The position numbers were made by a program, and so were the translations under genes. Of a DNA stretch of 64,000 nucleotides, positions 17,721 to 26,739 are shown piece by piece. The first letter of the stretch is position 1; each line of letters begins with the position of its first letter. The notes under the pieces were generated by a model, which worked only from the letters and a program-made list of their open reading frames with translations, did not search any database and was not told the DNA's origin. This DNA is from Turicibacter sanguinis (GTDB lineage Bacteria > Bacillota_I > Bacilli_A > MOL361 > Turicibacteraceae): positions 1,353,501 to 1,417,500 of the forward strand of contig NZ_CP053187.1 of NCBI RefSeq assembly GCF_013046825.1, written 5' to 3'.

Positions 17721-17871
17721 TCATCTTTCCGGCTTTGTCGGAATAGATGAACTATACATCTGCGTTTTTTGCAGATGTTATCCATTAGTGCTATTAGTGT
17801 GTATTCACTGTATTTGTGAATACACATAAAATCTATAATTAGACAAACTTTACATCGCGAAGGCGATGTAA
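17721..17871 (+). other. Array of four strong hairpins in the metK leader
   Basis: Four separate hairpins follow each other between the riboswitch terminator and metK. Their positions are 17721-17750 (TCATCT/AGATGA plus TTCCG/CGGAA), 17756-17778 (ACATCTGC/GCAGATGT), 17798-17826 (11 bp, TGTGTATTCAC/GTGAATACACA) and 17850-17871 (9 bp, TTACATCGC/GCGATGTAA with a GAAG loop). None has a T tail, so they are not simple terminators. No reading frame of interest crosses them. The remaining leader to 18010 is AT-rich, with one weak GTTAATT/AATTAAC hairpin near 17920. Confidence 0.7.
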
Positions 17872-18010
17872 CAACCATTGTTAGAATATAATTTAGTGGA
17901 AAATAGGATTAGATTCAAGTTAATTGCAAAAATTAACGGCCCGAAGCATGATTTTATATCTAAAGCTTAATAATATAGAGTATTAATGTGAATTGAAGGA
18001 GGATATTATA

Positions 18011-19201
18011 GTGTCAGAACGTCGTTTATTTACATCAGAATCAGTAACAGAAGGTCATCCAGATAAAATTGCTGATCAGATTTCAGATTCAATTTTAGAT
18101 GCGATCTTAGCCAAAGATCCAATGGCACGTGTTGCTTGTGAAACATCGGTAACAACTGGATTAGTGTTAGTGTTTGGGGAAATTACAACGTCTTCGTATG
18201 TTGATATTCAAAAAACAGTCCGTGAAACAATTCGTCAAATTGGTTATGATCGTGCAAAATATGGATTTGACGCAGATACATGTGCTGTGTTAACTGCAAT
18301 TGACGAACAATCGGCTGATATTGCGATGGGTGTTGACCAAGCGTTAGAAGCTCGTACTGGTTCAATGAGTGATGAAGAAATCGAAGCAATCGGAGCAGGA
18401 GACCAAGGTTTAATGTTCGGGTTTGCTACAAATGAAACAGAAGAATTTATGCCATTACCAATCTCGTTAGCTCATAAATTAGCACGTCGTTTAACTGAAG
18501 TTCGTAAAAATGGAACATTAGACTATTTACGTCCAGATGGAAAAACTCAAGTAACAGTTGAATATGATGAAGCTTTAAAACCAGTAGCTATTGATACTGT
18601 ATTATTATCGACTCAACATTCACCAGAAGTAACTCATGAGCAAATCGAAGCAGATATCAAAAAATATGTATTTGATGAAGTATTACCACAAGAATTAGTA
18701 ACTGAAAATACTCGTTATTTAGTTAATCCAACAGGACGTTTTGTAATCGGTGGACCTCATGGAGATGCAGGATTAACAGGACGTAAAATTATTGTTGATA
18801 CTTACGGAGGATATGCCCGTCATGGTGGTGGAGCATTCTCAGGTAAAGATGCAACAAAAGTAGACCGCTCTGCTGCATATGCTGCACGTTATGTGGCGAA
18901 GAACTTAGTTGCTGCAGGGTATGCAGATAAAATTGAGATTCAATTATCATATGCAATTGGAGTCGCACAGCCTACTTCAATTATGGTTGATACATTCGGT
19001 ACAGGGAAAACTACGAATGCTAAAATCGTCGAAGTAATTCGTCAAAACTTTGATTTACGCCCAGCGGGAATCATTCAAATGTTAGATTTAAGACGCCCAA
19101 TCTATAAACAAACAGCTGCATATGGACATTTCGGACGTACTGATGTAGATTTACCATGGGAACGCTTAGATAAAGTAGAAGCGTTAAAAGCTTCACTTTA
19201 A
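18011..19201 (+). CDS. metK: S-adenosylmethionine synthetase
   Basis: This 396-residue enzyme makes S-adenosylmethionine from methionine and ATP in the cytoplasm. All three domains are recognisable: [19 protein letters not shown] near the N-terminus, [13 protein letters not shown] (the GAGDQG motif) near residue 115, and the phosphate-loop GGGAFSGKD near 265-273. The start is GTG 18011 because AAGGAGG lies eight bases upstream; the upstream TTG at 17993 overlaps that ribosome site. It is controlled by the SAM riboswitch about 340 bases upstream, giving feedback by its own product. Confidence 0.97.
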   Translation: MSERRLFTSESVTEGHPDKIADQISDSILDAILAKDPMARVACETSVTTGLVLVFGEITTSSYVDIQKTVRETIRQIGYDRAKYGFDADTCAVLTAIDEQSADIAMGVDQALEARTGSMSDEEIEAIGAGDQGLMFGFATNETEEFMPLPISLAHKLARRLTEVRKNGTLDYLRPDGKTQVTVEYDEALKPVAIDTVLLSTQHSPEVTHEQIEADIKKYVFDEVLPQELVTENTRYLVNPTGRFVIGGPHGDAGLTGRKIIVDTYGGYARHGGGAFSGKDATKVDRSAAYAARYVAKNLVAAGYADKIEIQLSYAIGVAQPTSIMVDTFGTGKTTNAKIVEVIRQNFDLRPAGIIQMLDLRRPIYKQTAAYGHFGRTDVDLPWERLDKVEALKASL

Positions 19202-19224
19202 TATTAAATAGATGTATAATAATA

Positions 19225-19256
19225 GCCTGATTTTTTTACAAAAAATCAGGTTTTTA
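19225..19256 (+). terminator. Rho-independent terminator of metK
   Basis: CCTGATTTTTT pairs with AAAAAATCAGG, followed by five T. Confidence 0.87.
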
Positions 19257-19323
19257 TTATGTGAGAGAGTGCTATAATATACTATGCTATAAAACTTTAA
19301 ATTTTTGAAAGGAAGTGCCTAGT

Positions 19324-20214
19324 GTGCTAAAAAAACTGTTACTTATAATCAATCCGACGTCAGGTCGTGGGATGATCAAGGATTACCTTTTATCGATTGT
19401 CACTCAGTTTAGTTTAGCTGGATATGAAGTGACAGTTTATCCAACGAAAGCTAAGCATGATGCTGTGAGTAAAATGAAAGTCGCTCGAAGTTATGATTTG
19501 GTTATCGCAAGTGGTGGGGATGGAACGTTGAACGAAGTAATCACTGGCTTAATTGAAGCAAATGGGAATACTCCGATTGGTTATATTCCAACAGGGACAA
19601 CTAATGATTTTGCATCAACACTTGGTATTCCTAAAAATGTTCCAAAAGCACTTGAACTCTGTTTAAATGGGAAACCAATGCCAATTGATATCGGGATGTT
19701 TAATGAGCGTTATTTTATGTATGTTGCTGCATTTGGGGCTTTTACAGACGTAGCTTATGAAACACCACAACCGCGCAAAAATATGCTCGGGGGACTTGCT
19801 TATTTAATTGAAGGATTAATGAAACTTCCAACGATTCAATCTTATCAGTGTAAAATTTATCATCGTGAGGGTTTTATTGAGGGAGATTATATTTTTGGAA
19901 TGATTTCAAATTCGGATTCTGTAGCAGGGATTAAAAATGCATTTGGAAATCAAGCGGATTTAAATGATGGACTATTTGAGGTAACATTAATTCGAGCTCC
20001 TAAAAATTTGATTGATATTCATCGTATTTTAACCGACTTTTTAAATCGAACATATGATCCTGAATACGTGGTAACATTTAAAACAGATCGAATTACAGTT
20101 GAGAGTGAACAGGACGTGAAATGGACGCTTGATGGTGAAGATGGTGGAAGTATGAAACATGCTACCATTAAAAGTCTTCAACGACGTGTTCAGATTTTAA
20201 GTAAAGGTGAATAA
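19324..20214 (+). CDS. Diacylglycerol kinase, DgkB/YegS family
   Basis: This 296-residue soluble lipid kinase phosphorylates diacylglycerol to phosphatidic acid, recycling the diacylglycerol left by lipoteichoic acid synthesis. The catalytic domain opens with LLIINPTSGRG and has the nucleotide-binding ASGGDGTLNEVITGL (about residues 60-75) and GYIPTGTTNDFASTLGIP (about 84-101). A C-terminal beta domain includes VKWTLDGEDGG. The GTG at 19324 is preferred since AGGAAG lies eight bases before it, whereas the GTG at 19315 touches that site. DgkB in Bacillus works with UgtP-type lipid metabolism, and a UgtP homologue lies at 3.6 kb. Confidence 0.88.
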   Translation: MLKKLLLIINPTSGRGMIKDYLLSIVTQFSLAGYEVTVYPTKAKHDAVSKMKVARSYDLVIASGGDGTLNEVITGLIEANGNTPIGYIPTGTTNDFASTLGIPKNVPKALELCLNGKPMPIDIGMFNERYFMYVAAFGAFTDVAYETPQPRKNMLGGLAYLIEGLMKLPTIQSYQCKIYHREGFIEGDYIFGMISNSDSVAGIKNAFGNQADLNDGLFEVTLIRAPKNLIDIHRILTDFLNRTYDPEYVVTFKTDRITVESEQDVKWTLDGEDGGSMKHATIKSLQRRVQILSKGE

Positions 20215-20248
20215 AAAAAGAATTCAAGTATACTTGAATTCTTTTTTT
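20213..20248 (+). terminator. Rho-independent terminator, near-perfect palindrome
   Basis: AAAGAATTCAAG pairs with CTTGAATTCTTT around TATA. The flanking A and T runs make it able to work on both strands. Confidence 0.85.
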
Positions 20249-20309
20249 ATTACTAAATTTCTTATTATATACAAAAGAGTGTCAAAATATTCTTTTTATC
20301 TATGTTTTA

Positions 20310-20338
20310 ATGACAAAAATGTATAAATTATTTATAAT
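20310..20338 (+). promoter_or_regulatory. Candidate sigma-A promoter of the first glucosaminidase gene
   Basis: ATGACA (20310-20315; five of six -35 bases), 17-base spacer, perfect TATAAT (20333-20338). Confidence 0.65.
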
Positions 20339-20373
20339 TAAAGGAGCTATGTATTGGAGAAGGAGTTGTGAAA

Positions 20374-23300
20374 ATGAATCGAAAGCGGGGCAAGAAGGAA
20401 GTCTTAAAGGGAACATTAGCAATCGGATTATTAATAAATCAGTTTAGTAGCTTTGGGGCGATTGTTAATGCTACGGTATATGAGTCAGAAGTAGAAAATA
20501 ATTCAGATATTGTTCAAGAATCAATTGATTCAAGTCAAGACGATCTACCAGATTTAGATGGAAACTTATCTAATGAAAGTACTGAAAATGAAGAGATTCA
20601 GAATCCGGGGGACGGTTTACCTGAAGAAATTCCAAATGACGAAGAATTCGGAGAAACTGAAGATGTAGAATTAGAGATTCCTAAAGTAGAAGAAGATTTA
20701 GATAGCGCTGATGGATCAGAAGAAAGCAAGAGTCCAGAAGAGCAAATTGAGGAAGAATTACTTGAAGAAACTGCTTCAATTAATTTAGAAGATGATGGTT
20801 TATTCTCCATTGAAAGTCGAAGTTCTGGAAGTGGATTAGTTCAGCTATGGCAAGTTGTTCCTGATGGACAGCAATCAAAAGAAGGTAAGACTACTTCAGA
20901 AATTATGAAGGCATTACAATGTAAGCCCAATCATAATTTATATCCATCTGGTGGACAATCTGAACATAATACATATGTAAACTCTTGTTATGTAGATGAT
21001 GCGTTATATTTAGGAGAAGATACGAATTATTATTATATTTATTTATCTGGATATGAAGGGAAGGTTCCTAAATCTGAATCTCATTGGTTTGAATTAGATT
21101 TAAATAATGATGGGACAAAGGTAAAGTATGAAATTCAGACAGTTGCTTATTATATTCCAGGCGGAACAACAATGTATAGTTTACAAGAAAAAACTGAACC
21201 ATTAGATGTTCCAGAGTTGAATTATTATGATCAATACTTAGATAAATATAATGATATAAATGAACGAGGAATTACTACTTTTAGTACGTCAACAGTTCAA
21301 TCACCATCTTATTATGCCAATGAAAATGGAACGTTAGTTCATTATCTAACGAGTAATGTAACAAAGGCTAATAGTTATTCAAAAGTGATTGTTGGAAAAG
21401 CACCATCTTGGATGAGTTCTAATGTTAAATATTATAGTTATGATGGAATTTATTTTTATACAAACTGGCGTAACATTAAGGTTAATGGTCAAGGTGCTGT
21501 AAATCAATCAAATCCATTTTATAATTATTATCAATATCTACCAGTTAGGTCGAAATCAAATTATTCAGCTAATATTTTTGATAATTATACAAATTCGAAT
21601 GGTGGAGCAGGTGGAAAGTTAGTCAATACAGGCCAATACTTCTATGCTGTTCAAGATAAGTATGGGATTAATGGTGCCTTACAGTACGCTATGGGAATTC
21701 ATGAAAGTGGATGGGGAAAAAGTAGTTTAAGTATTGATAAGAATAACTTATTTGGGATGAATGCGACAGATAATAATCCTTACGGCAATGGAACGAGCTT
21801 CCCATCTGTTGAAGCAGGAATCAATTATCATGCTGACCGTTACCTATCATGGGGATATACAGATCCGGTTGATGATTGGAGATATATGGGGTCTCATGTC
21901 GGAAATAAAGGAAGCGGGATGAATGTTAGGTATGCATCCGATCCATTCTGGGGAGAAAAAATTGCTGGTTGGTATTATCGTTTTGATAGTGCCAGTGGAT
22001 TAAAGGATTATGATTATTATACAATTGGAATTAAACAATCTAATGCAGTTGTAGATGTTAAGAGCCAGGCTAATTCAAGTTCATCTACTTTATATCAGAC
22101 TAAAAATAAAAAAAGTAATATAAAAATATATAATTATCCATTTTTAATTATTGGACAATTGGGAGAATTTTATAAGATTCAGACAGATACTCCAATAGTT
22201 AATGGAGTTCCGAAATTTAATGCTCAATATATTTATGATTTATCAGTAGGATATATTGATAACACATCCATTCTAATTACTACGAATGGATCTTATGAAG
22301 AATATGGTGCTCTACAAAATCATATTGACCAGGCAAGCATTGATTCCAACGGGTTGTATTTATATGGTTGGGGATATGTTGAAGGAATGAATATGAGTAA
22401 TGATTGGGAGATAGAAAAAAATATAGTTATTAAGGATGAGACAGGAACAGAAGTGGTTCGTCAAACAGTTGAAGATATATATAATTTAGATTTTGCACAA
22501 GGGTTTAATGGACCGTATGAATACGCAAGATATGGAACATTTCTTCCAATTTTAAATTTAGAACCAGGATTATATAATTTTGATATTGAGATACTGAAAT
22601 CGGAAAATGGAAAAAGATCATGGGTTAGAAGCAATTATAAATTAGATACAGGATATGTGCAAATAGGTGGAAAAAAATATAGATTCTACAATGAAGTTGA
22701 GAGTGGACCAGTTAAACTTGAGATAATTGAAGGTGCCTTACAAAATCATATCGACCAGGCAAGCATTGATTCCAACGGGTTGTATTTATATGGTTGGGGA
22801 TATGTTGAAGGAATGAATATGAGTAATGATTGGGAGATAGAAAAAAATATAGTTATTAAGGATGAGACAGGAACAGAAGTAGTTCGTCAAACGGTTGAAG
22901 ATATATATAATTTAGATTTTGCACAGGGGTTTAATGGACCATATGAATATGCAAGATATGGAACATTTCTTCCAATTTTGGATTTAGAACCGGGATTATA
23001 TAATTTTGATATTGAAATAATCAAACCAGGATATGGAAGAAGAGCGTGGGTTAGAAGCAATTATAAATTAGATACAGGATATGTGCAAATAGGTGGAAAA
23101 AAATATAGATTCTACAATGAAGTTGAGAGTGGACCAGTTAAACTTGAGATAATTGAAGGTGCCTTACAAAATCATATCGACCAGGCAAGCATTGATTCCA
23201 ATGGGTTGTATTTATATGGTTGGGGATATGTTGAAGGAATGAATATGAGTAATGATTGGGAGATAGAAAAAAATATAGTTATTAAGGATGAGACAGGAAC

Positions 23301-23586
23301 AGAAGTAGTTCGTCAAACAGTTGAAGATATATATAATTTAGATTTTGCACAAGGGTTTAATGGACCATATGAATATGCAAGATATGGAACATTTCTTCCA
23401 ATTTTGGATTTAGAACCGGGATTATATAATTTTGATATTGAAATAATCAAACCAGGATATGGAAGAAGAGCGTGGGTTAGAAGCAATTATAAATTAGATA
23501 CAGGATATGTACAAATAGGTGACAAGAAGTATAGATTATATAATGAAGTGGAGTATGGTCCGGTACATCTTAGAATAATTTATTAA
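20374..23586 (+). CDS. Large secreted glucosaminidase (GH73-like) with three C-terminal 142-residue repeats
   Basis: About 1070 residues. A signal peptide (residues 1-35) is followed by a highly acidic, Ser/Glu/Asp-rich linker (about 40-145). Next is a domain shared with the protein encoded at 46.5 kb (NHNLYPSGGQ, TYVNSCYVDDAL, IYLSGYEGKV). The glucosaminidase domain spans about 420-545, with the likely catalytic glutamate near 444 in AMGIHESGWGKSS and conserved NNLFGMNATDNNPYGN. GH73 enzymes cut GlcNAc-MurNAc bonds in peptidoglycan. An SH3-like region leads into three tandem repeats (645-786, 787-928, 929-1070) that end exactly at the stop codon. The ATG at 20374 is eight bases after AAGGAG. 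It opens the surface-glycan region. Confidence 0.85.
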   Translation: MNRKRGKKEVLKGTLAIGLLINQFSSFGAIVNATVYESEVENNSDIVQESIDSSQDDLPDLDGNLSNESTENEEIQNPGDGLPEEIPNDEEFGETEDVELEIPKVEEDLDSADGSEESKSPEEQIEEELLEETASINLEDDGLFSIESRSSGSGLVQLWQVVPDGQQSKEGKTTSEIMKALQCKPNHNLYPSGGQSEHNTYVNSCYVDDALYLGEDTNYYYIYLSGYEGKVPKSESHWFELDLNNDGTKVKYEIQTVAYYIPGGTTMYSLQEKTEPLDVPELNYYDQYLDKYNDINERGITTFSTSTVQSPSYYANENGTLVHYLTSNVTKANSYSKVIVGKAPSWMSSNVKYYSYDGIYFYTNWRNIKVNGQGAVNQSNPFYNYYQYLPVRSKSNYSANIFDNYTNSNGGAGGKLVNTGQYFYAVQDKYGINGALQYAMGIHESGWGKSSLSIDKNNLFGMNATDNNPYGNGTSFPSVEAGINYHADRYLSWGYTDPVDDWRYMGSHVGNKGSGMNVRYASDPFWGEKIAGWYYRFDSASGLKDYDYYTIGIKQSNAVVDVKSQANSSSSTLYQTKNKKSNIKIYNYPFLIIGQLGEFYKIQTDTPIVNGVPKFNAQYIYDLSVGYIDNTSILITTNGSYEEYGALQNHIDQASIDSNGLYLYGWGYVEGMNMSNDWEIEKNIVIKDETGTEVVRQTVEDIYNLDFAQGFNGPYEYARYGTFLPILNLEPGLYNFDIEILKSENGKRSWVRSNYKLDTGYVQIGGKKYRFYNEVESGPVKLEIIEGALQNHIDQASIDSNGLYLYGWGYVEGMNMSNDWEIEKNIVIKDETGTEVVRQTVEDIYNLDFAQGFNGPYEYARYGTFLPILDLEPGLYNFDIEIIKPGYGRRAWVRSNYKLDTGYVQIGGKKYRFYNEVESGPVKLEIIEGALQNHIDQASIDSNGLYLYGWGYVEGMNMSNDWEIEKNIVIKDETGTEVVRQTVEDIYNLDFAQGFNGPYEYARYGTFLPILDLEPGLYNFDIEIIKPGYGRRAWVRSNYKLDTGYVQIGDKKYRLYNEVEYGPVHLRIIY
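22306..23583 (+). repeat. Three tandem 426-bp in-frame repeats
   Basis: Units start at 22306, 22732 and 23158, each 426 bp (142 codons), nearly identical at DNA level with mostly silent differences. Each unit begins GALQNHIDQASIDSNGLYLY. Units 2 and 3 share EIIKPGYGRRAW where unit 1 has EILKSENGKRSW. Unit 3 diverges only in its last 20 or so codons. Confidence 0.95.
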
Positions 23587-23602
23587 AAATTGAGGTGAGA
23601 TT

Positions 23603-24736
23603 TTGAATATTGGGTTTCTGACAAATGATATTACAGGAATAGGTGGGTCAAAAAAAGTTACATGTTTATTGGCAAATGAAATGGCGAAAAATAATACTGT
23701 AAAAATTATATCTCTCTTTAGAAGCGGAAATATTGAATTTGATTTAGATAGTAACATAGAGATAGAATACTTATATAATAAGGAAATAAAGCTATATGAA
23801 CTATCTACTTATAAGAAGATGGTACAAAGTAAACAATATAAAGAAGTATTCGCTCTATTTCTAAATCTTTTTTACATTAGTTTTACAATAGCGTTTAAAT
23901 TTATTAAAGTTAGAAAATTAACAAAAGAACTTAATAAAATTATTATCCCAGAAATTTATGGATTATTATTCACACCTATTTTTAATAAAAAACAAGAAGT
24001 GATTGTACATTTACATCATACTTATGAATATATAATTAAAAATAAAGTTAATAAGTTTATGCTACTTAATTATAAAAATAAAATACACACGCTGGTAGTT
24101 TTAACGGATAAGGATAAAGAAAACTTTTCTAAATATAAATTTAATTCCATAACTAGAATATATAATCCAATTAATGGATCTAAAATAAAAAGGGATTTCA
24201 TTGATAATAGGATAATATTTATCGGAAGACTAGATTTTATTAAAGGCATAGATTATTTAAAGGAAATTATTCTTTCTTTAAGAGTAGATTTTATTCTTGA
24301 AGTATATGGTGAAGGTCCTTTGAGGCAAGACTTAGAGCAATTTGTTGTACAGAATAAACTTCAAGATAAGGTTAAAATTAAAGGGTTTATTCAAGATATT
24401 CCGGGTGTTTTAAAAGGGGCAAATTGTTTATTAAATACTTCTCGTCATGAGGGGTTACCAATGACTTTCTTAGAGGCTTTTCAATGTGAAGTACCAATAG
24501 TAGCCTCTGAATCATTTCCAGCAATAAAAGAAATTATTCAGGACGGAATTAATGGTTATGTGTATAAACAAGAAGATATTAAAAATTGTATAGATAAAAT
24601 AGAAATGTTAATTAATGATAAAAATTTAAATAATAAATTGGGAAAAGGTAGTGGGGAATGTTATGAAAATTTTGAAATGCAATGTATTATTAAGCAGTGG
24701 AATTTAATTTTAGAGAAGAGGATGTCAATGTGGTAG
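23603..24736 (+). CDS. Glycosyltransferase family 4 (GT-B)
   Basis: This 377-residue enzyme has a GT4 layout. The N-terminal acceptor domain begins NIGFLTNDITGIGGSKKVT. The C-terminal donor domain has FIGRLDFIKGIDYL near residue 210, VYGEGPLRQDLEQF and the sugar-nucleotide motif TSRHEGLPMTFLEAF near 280-294. It adds a sugar to a lipid-linked or polymer intermediate inside the cell; the specific sugar is unknown. Start TTG 23603 follows GAGGTGAG. It starts a tightly spaced, very AT-rich operon of glycan genes (many ATA and AGA codons), unlike the core genes to its left, which suggests horizontal acquisition. Confidence 0.85.
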   Translation: MNIGFLTNDITGIGGSKKVTCLLANEMAKNNTVKIISLFRSGNIEFDLDSNIEIEYLYNKEIKLYELSTYKKMVQSKQYKEVFALFLNLFYISFTIAFKFIKVRKLTKELNKIIIPEIYGLLFTPIFNKKQEVIVHLHHTYEYIIKNKVNKFMLLNYKNKIHTLVVLTDKDKENFSKYKFNSITRIYNPINGSKIKRDFIDNRIIFIGRLDFIKGIDYLKEIILSLRVDFILEVYGEGPLRQDLEQFVVQNKLQDKVKIKGFIQDIPGVLKGANCLLNTSRHEGLPMTFLEAFQCEVPIVASESFPAIKEIIQDGINGYVYKQEDIKNCIDKIEMLINDKNLNNKLGKGSGECYENFEMQCIIKQWNLILEKRMSMW

Positions 24737-25698
24737 ATGTTAGTGTAGTAGTACCTATTTATAATGTAGAAAAATATTTAGAAAAATGTTTAGATTCATT
24801 GTGCCAACAAACTTTTAAAAATTTCGAAGTAATATGTGTGAATGATGGTTCTTTAGATAAATCTGAAGAAATAATCGATAAGTATATTAAACTAAATGCT
24901 AGTATGTTTAAAAAAGTTAATAAGGTTAATGGAGGATTAAGTGATGCAAGAAATGTAGGATTAGAGCATTGTGAAGGCCAGTATGTAATGTTTCTCGATA
25001 GTGATGATTGGATTGAAAAGGAATGCATAGAGCATATGCTTGAATTATTATTAGAAACAAATAGTGATGCCGTAGTCTGTGGAATTAATAATATTACTTT
25101 ATCAGGAAATATCCTAGATAAATGTTGTTTATTTGAAAAAAATATTGTAACCAAAGAAGAACTATTACTTCAATCAAATTCAGCAGCTAATATATTGTTT
25201 AAGCGAAATCTTTTTGAAGAAATTAGATTTCCATTAAATAAATGGTTTGAAGATTTAGCCACTGTTCCTCTCGTTTTATCAAAATGTAATAAAATTGCAG
25301 CAGTAGATGAGTGTTATTATAATTATTTGTATAGGCCTAATTCAATTACTAAAACATATAATAATAAGATATTAGATATATTAGATGCTTTTAATAATAT
25401 CTTAAAAGTAAATGAATATGATGAAAAATTTATAACAGAATTGTATAGTAGACATTTATATTATACTTTAATTAGGGTCTCAAATATAAAAGATGAAAAT
25501 ATAAAACTAAGTATATATGATAAATTACAGTGTTTTACTGAGAAAAATTTCTCTAAAGATTATTTATCTAAAATGTATTTAGGGGTGAATCAATTAGTAG
25601 TAAATCATCTATTTTTATCAAAAAAATATAAAATGTTAAATATACTTTTATATCTAGAGTGGAGAATGAAAAATTTACAAATTAAAATTAAAAGTTAA
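24730..25698 (+). CDS. Glycosyltransferase family 2
   Basis: About 322 residues, GT-A fold. It starts VDVSVVVPIYNVEKYLEKCL and contains CVNDGSLDKS, GGLSDARNVGLEHCEG and the metal-binding MFLDSDDWIE, all near the N-terminus. It transfers a sugar from a nucleotide donor during surface polysaccharide assembly. The start is GTG 24730, eight bases after GAAGAGG; it overlaps the stop of the preceding GT4 gene, so the two should be translationally coupled. It is paralogous to the next gene, and the two probably add successive residues. Confidence 0.86.
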   Translation: MVDVSVVVPIYNVEKYLEKCLDSLCQQTFKNFEVICVNDGSLDKSEEIIDKYIKLNASMFKKVNKVNGGLSDARNVGLEHCEGQYVMFLDSDDWIEKECIEHMLELLLETNSDAVVCGINNITLSGNILDKCCLFEKNIVTKEELLLQSNSAANILFKRNLFEEIRFPLNKWFEDLATVPLVLSKCNKIAAVDECYYNYLYRPNSITKTYNNKILDILDAFNNILKVNEYDEKFITELYSRHLYYTLIRVSNIKDENIKLSIYDKLQCFTEKNFSKDYLSKMYLGVNQLVVNHLFLSKKYKMLNILLYLEWRMKNLQIKIKS

Positions 25699-25707
25699 GG
25701 TGATAAA

Positions 25708-26724
25708 ATGGGTTTAGTGTCTATAATAGTTCCAATTTATAATGTAGAAAACTATTTGTTCCGATGTTTAGATAGTATAGTCTCTCAAACGTATCAAAAT
25801 ATAGAGCTTATATGTGTAAATGATGGATCAACAGACAACTCTCAATTAATAGTAGATGAGTATAAATGTAAATTTCCGAATAAAATAAAATCTATTATTA
25901 AAGCAAATGGTGGATTAGGGGATGCACGAAATAGAGGTTTGCTTGAAGCTGCAGGGGATTATGTCATGTTCATAGATAGTGATGATTGGATTGAAAAAAA
26001 TACAATTGAAATAATGATAGAAAATGCTATTAAAAATCAATCTGACATTGTTATTTGTGGCCTAAGAAGGATAACTGAGAATAATAAAGTATTATCTCAA
26101 GAACAATGTAAGCTAAATAAAGAATATAATAGTGAAGAAGCCTTGGTAAATCTAGCGCCAGCAGCCTGGAATAAATTGTATAGGCGAAGTCTATTCATTG
26201 AAAATAACATTATGTATCCAATAAATGTGTGGTATGAAGATTTACCAACTACTTCAAAGTTATTTATGTGCTCTAAAAAGATTACTACTACAAATGATAT
26301 TTTAATTAACTATCTTCAGAGAAGTAATTCAATTATTTATAGTTATGATTCTAGAGCAAGAGATATATTTAAAGTTTTAGAAGATATTAGAACTTTTAAT
26401 CCTGAAAAAACGAAAATATATCAAAATGAAATAGAATATTTATTCATAATTCATATTATATTTGCCCATTTATTTAGATCCACTATTTTAGAGAATAATG
26501 ATTTAAAACAAGAAATTAAATACTGTAAAGATTTTATTGAAAAAAAATATCCAAGATATTTTAAAAATAAATATTTAGATATTAGATATAAAAATAATAA
26601 TTCATTGATTAAAAAAATAGTAATGAATATAGGGATATTAGCATTTAAATATAATTTATATTTTCCATTACTTCAAATATATAAATTTATAAATAAGATA
26701 ATTCCTATTCAATTTAAATGGTAA
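25708..26724 (+). CDS. Glycosyltransferase family 2
   Basis: This 338-residue GT-A enzyme is similar in layout to its upstream neighbour: LVSIIVPIYNVENYLFRCLD, CVNDGSTDNS, GGLGDARNRGLLEAAGDYV and MFIDSDDWIEK. The C-terminal half is rich in basic and aromatic residues and lacks clear membrane helices. It is expected to act at the inner face of the membrane in repeat-unit assembly. It is ten bases downstream of the previous gene with the ribosome site AAGGTG. The donor sugar cannot be read from sequence. Confidence 0.86.
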   Translation: MGLVSIIVPIYNVENYLFRCLDSIVSQTYQNIELICVNDGSTDNSQLIVDEYKCKFPNKIKSIIKANGGLGDARNRGLLEAAGDYVMFIDSDDWIEKNTIEIMIENAIKNQSDIVICGLRRITENNKVLSQEQCKLNKEYNSEEALVNLAPAAWNKLYRRSLFIENNIMYPINVWYEDLPTTSKLFMCSKKITTTNDILINYLQRSNSIIYSYDSRARDIFKVLEDIRTFNPEKTKIYQNEIEYLFIIHIIFAHLFRSTILENNDLKQEIKYCKDFIEKKYPRYFKNKYLDIRYKNNNSLIKKIVMNIGILAFKYNLYFPLLQIYKFINKIIPIQFKW

Positions 26725-26739
26725 AAGAGAAGTGATAGG

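Noticed and set aside
17687-17878. Minus-strand 63-codon frame over the metK leader hairpins
   Set aside because: Runs through the hairpins and riboswitch terminator, with no ribosome site and no recognisable protein.
20598-20810. Minus-strand open frame of 70 codons inside the glucosaminidase gene
   Set aside because: It is the antisense of the acidic Ser/Glu linker; low complexity and no ribosome site.
22306-23583. CRISPR-like or satellite repeat
   Set aside because: The 426-bp period is in frame and encodes a protein domain; there are no short spaced repeats.
24759-25154. Minus-strand 131-codon frame opposite a GT2 gene
   Set aside because: Shadow of conserved GT2 coding sequence, with no independent signals.
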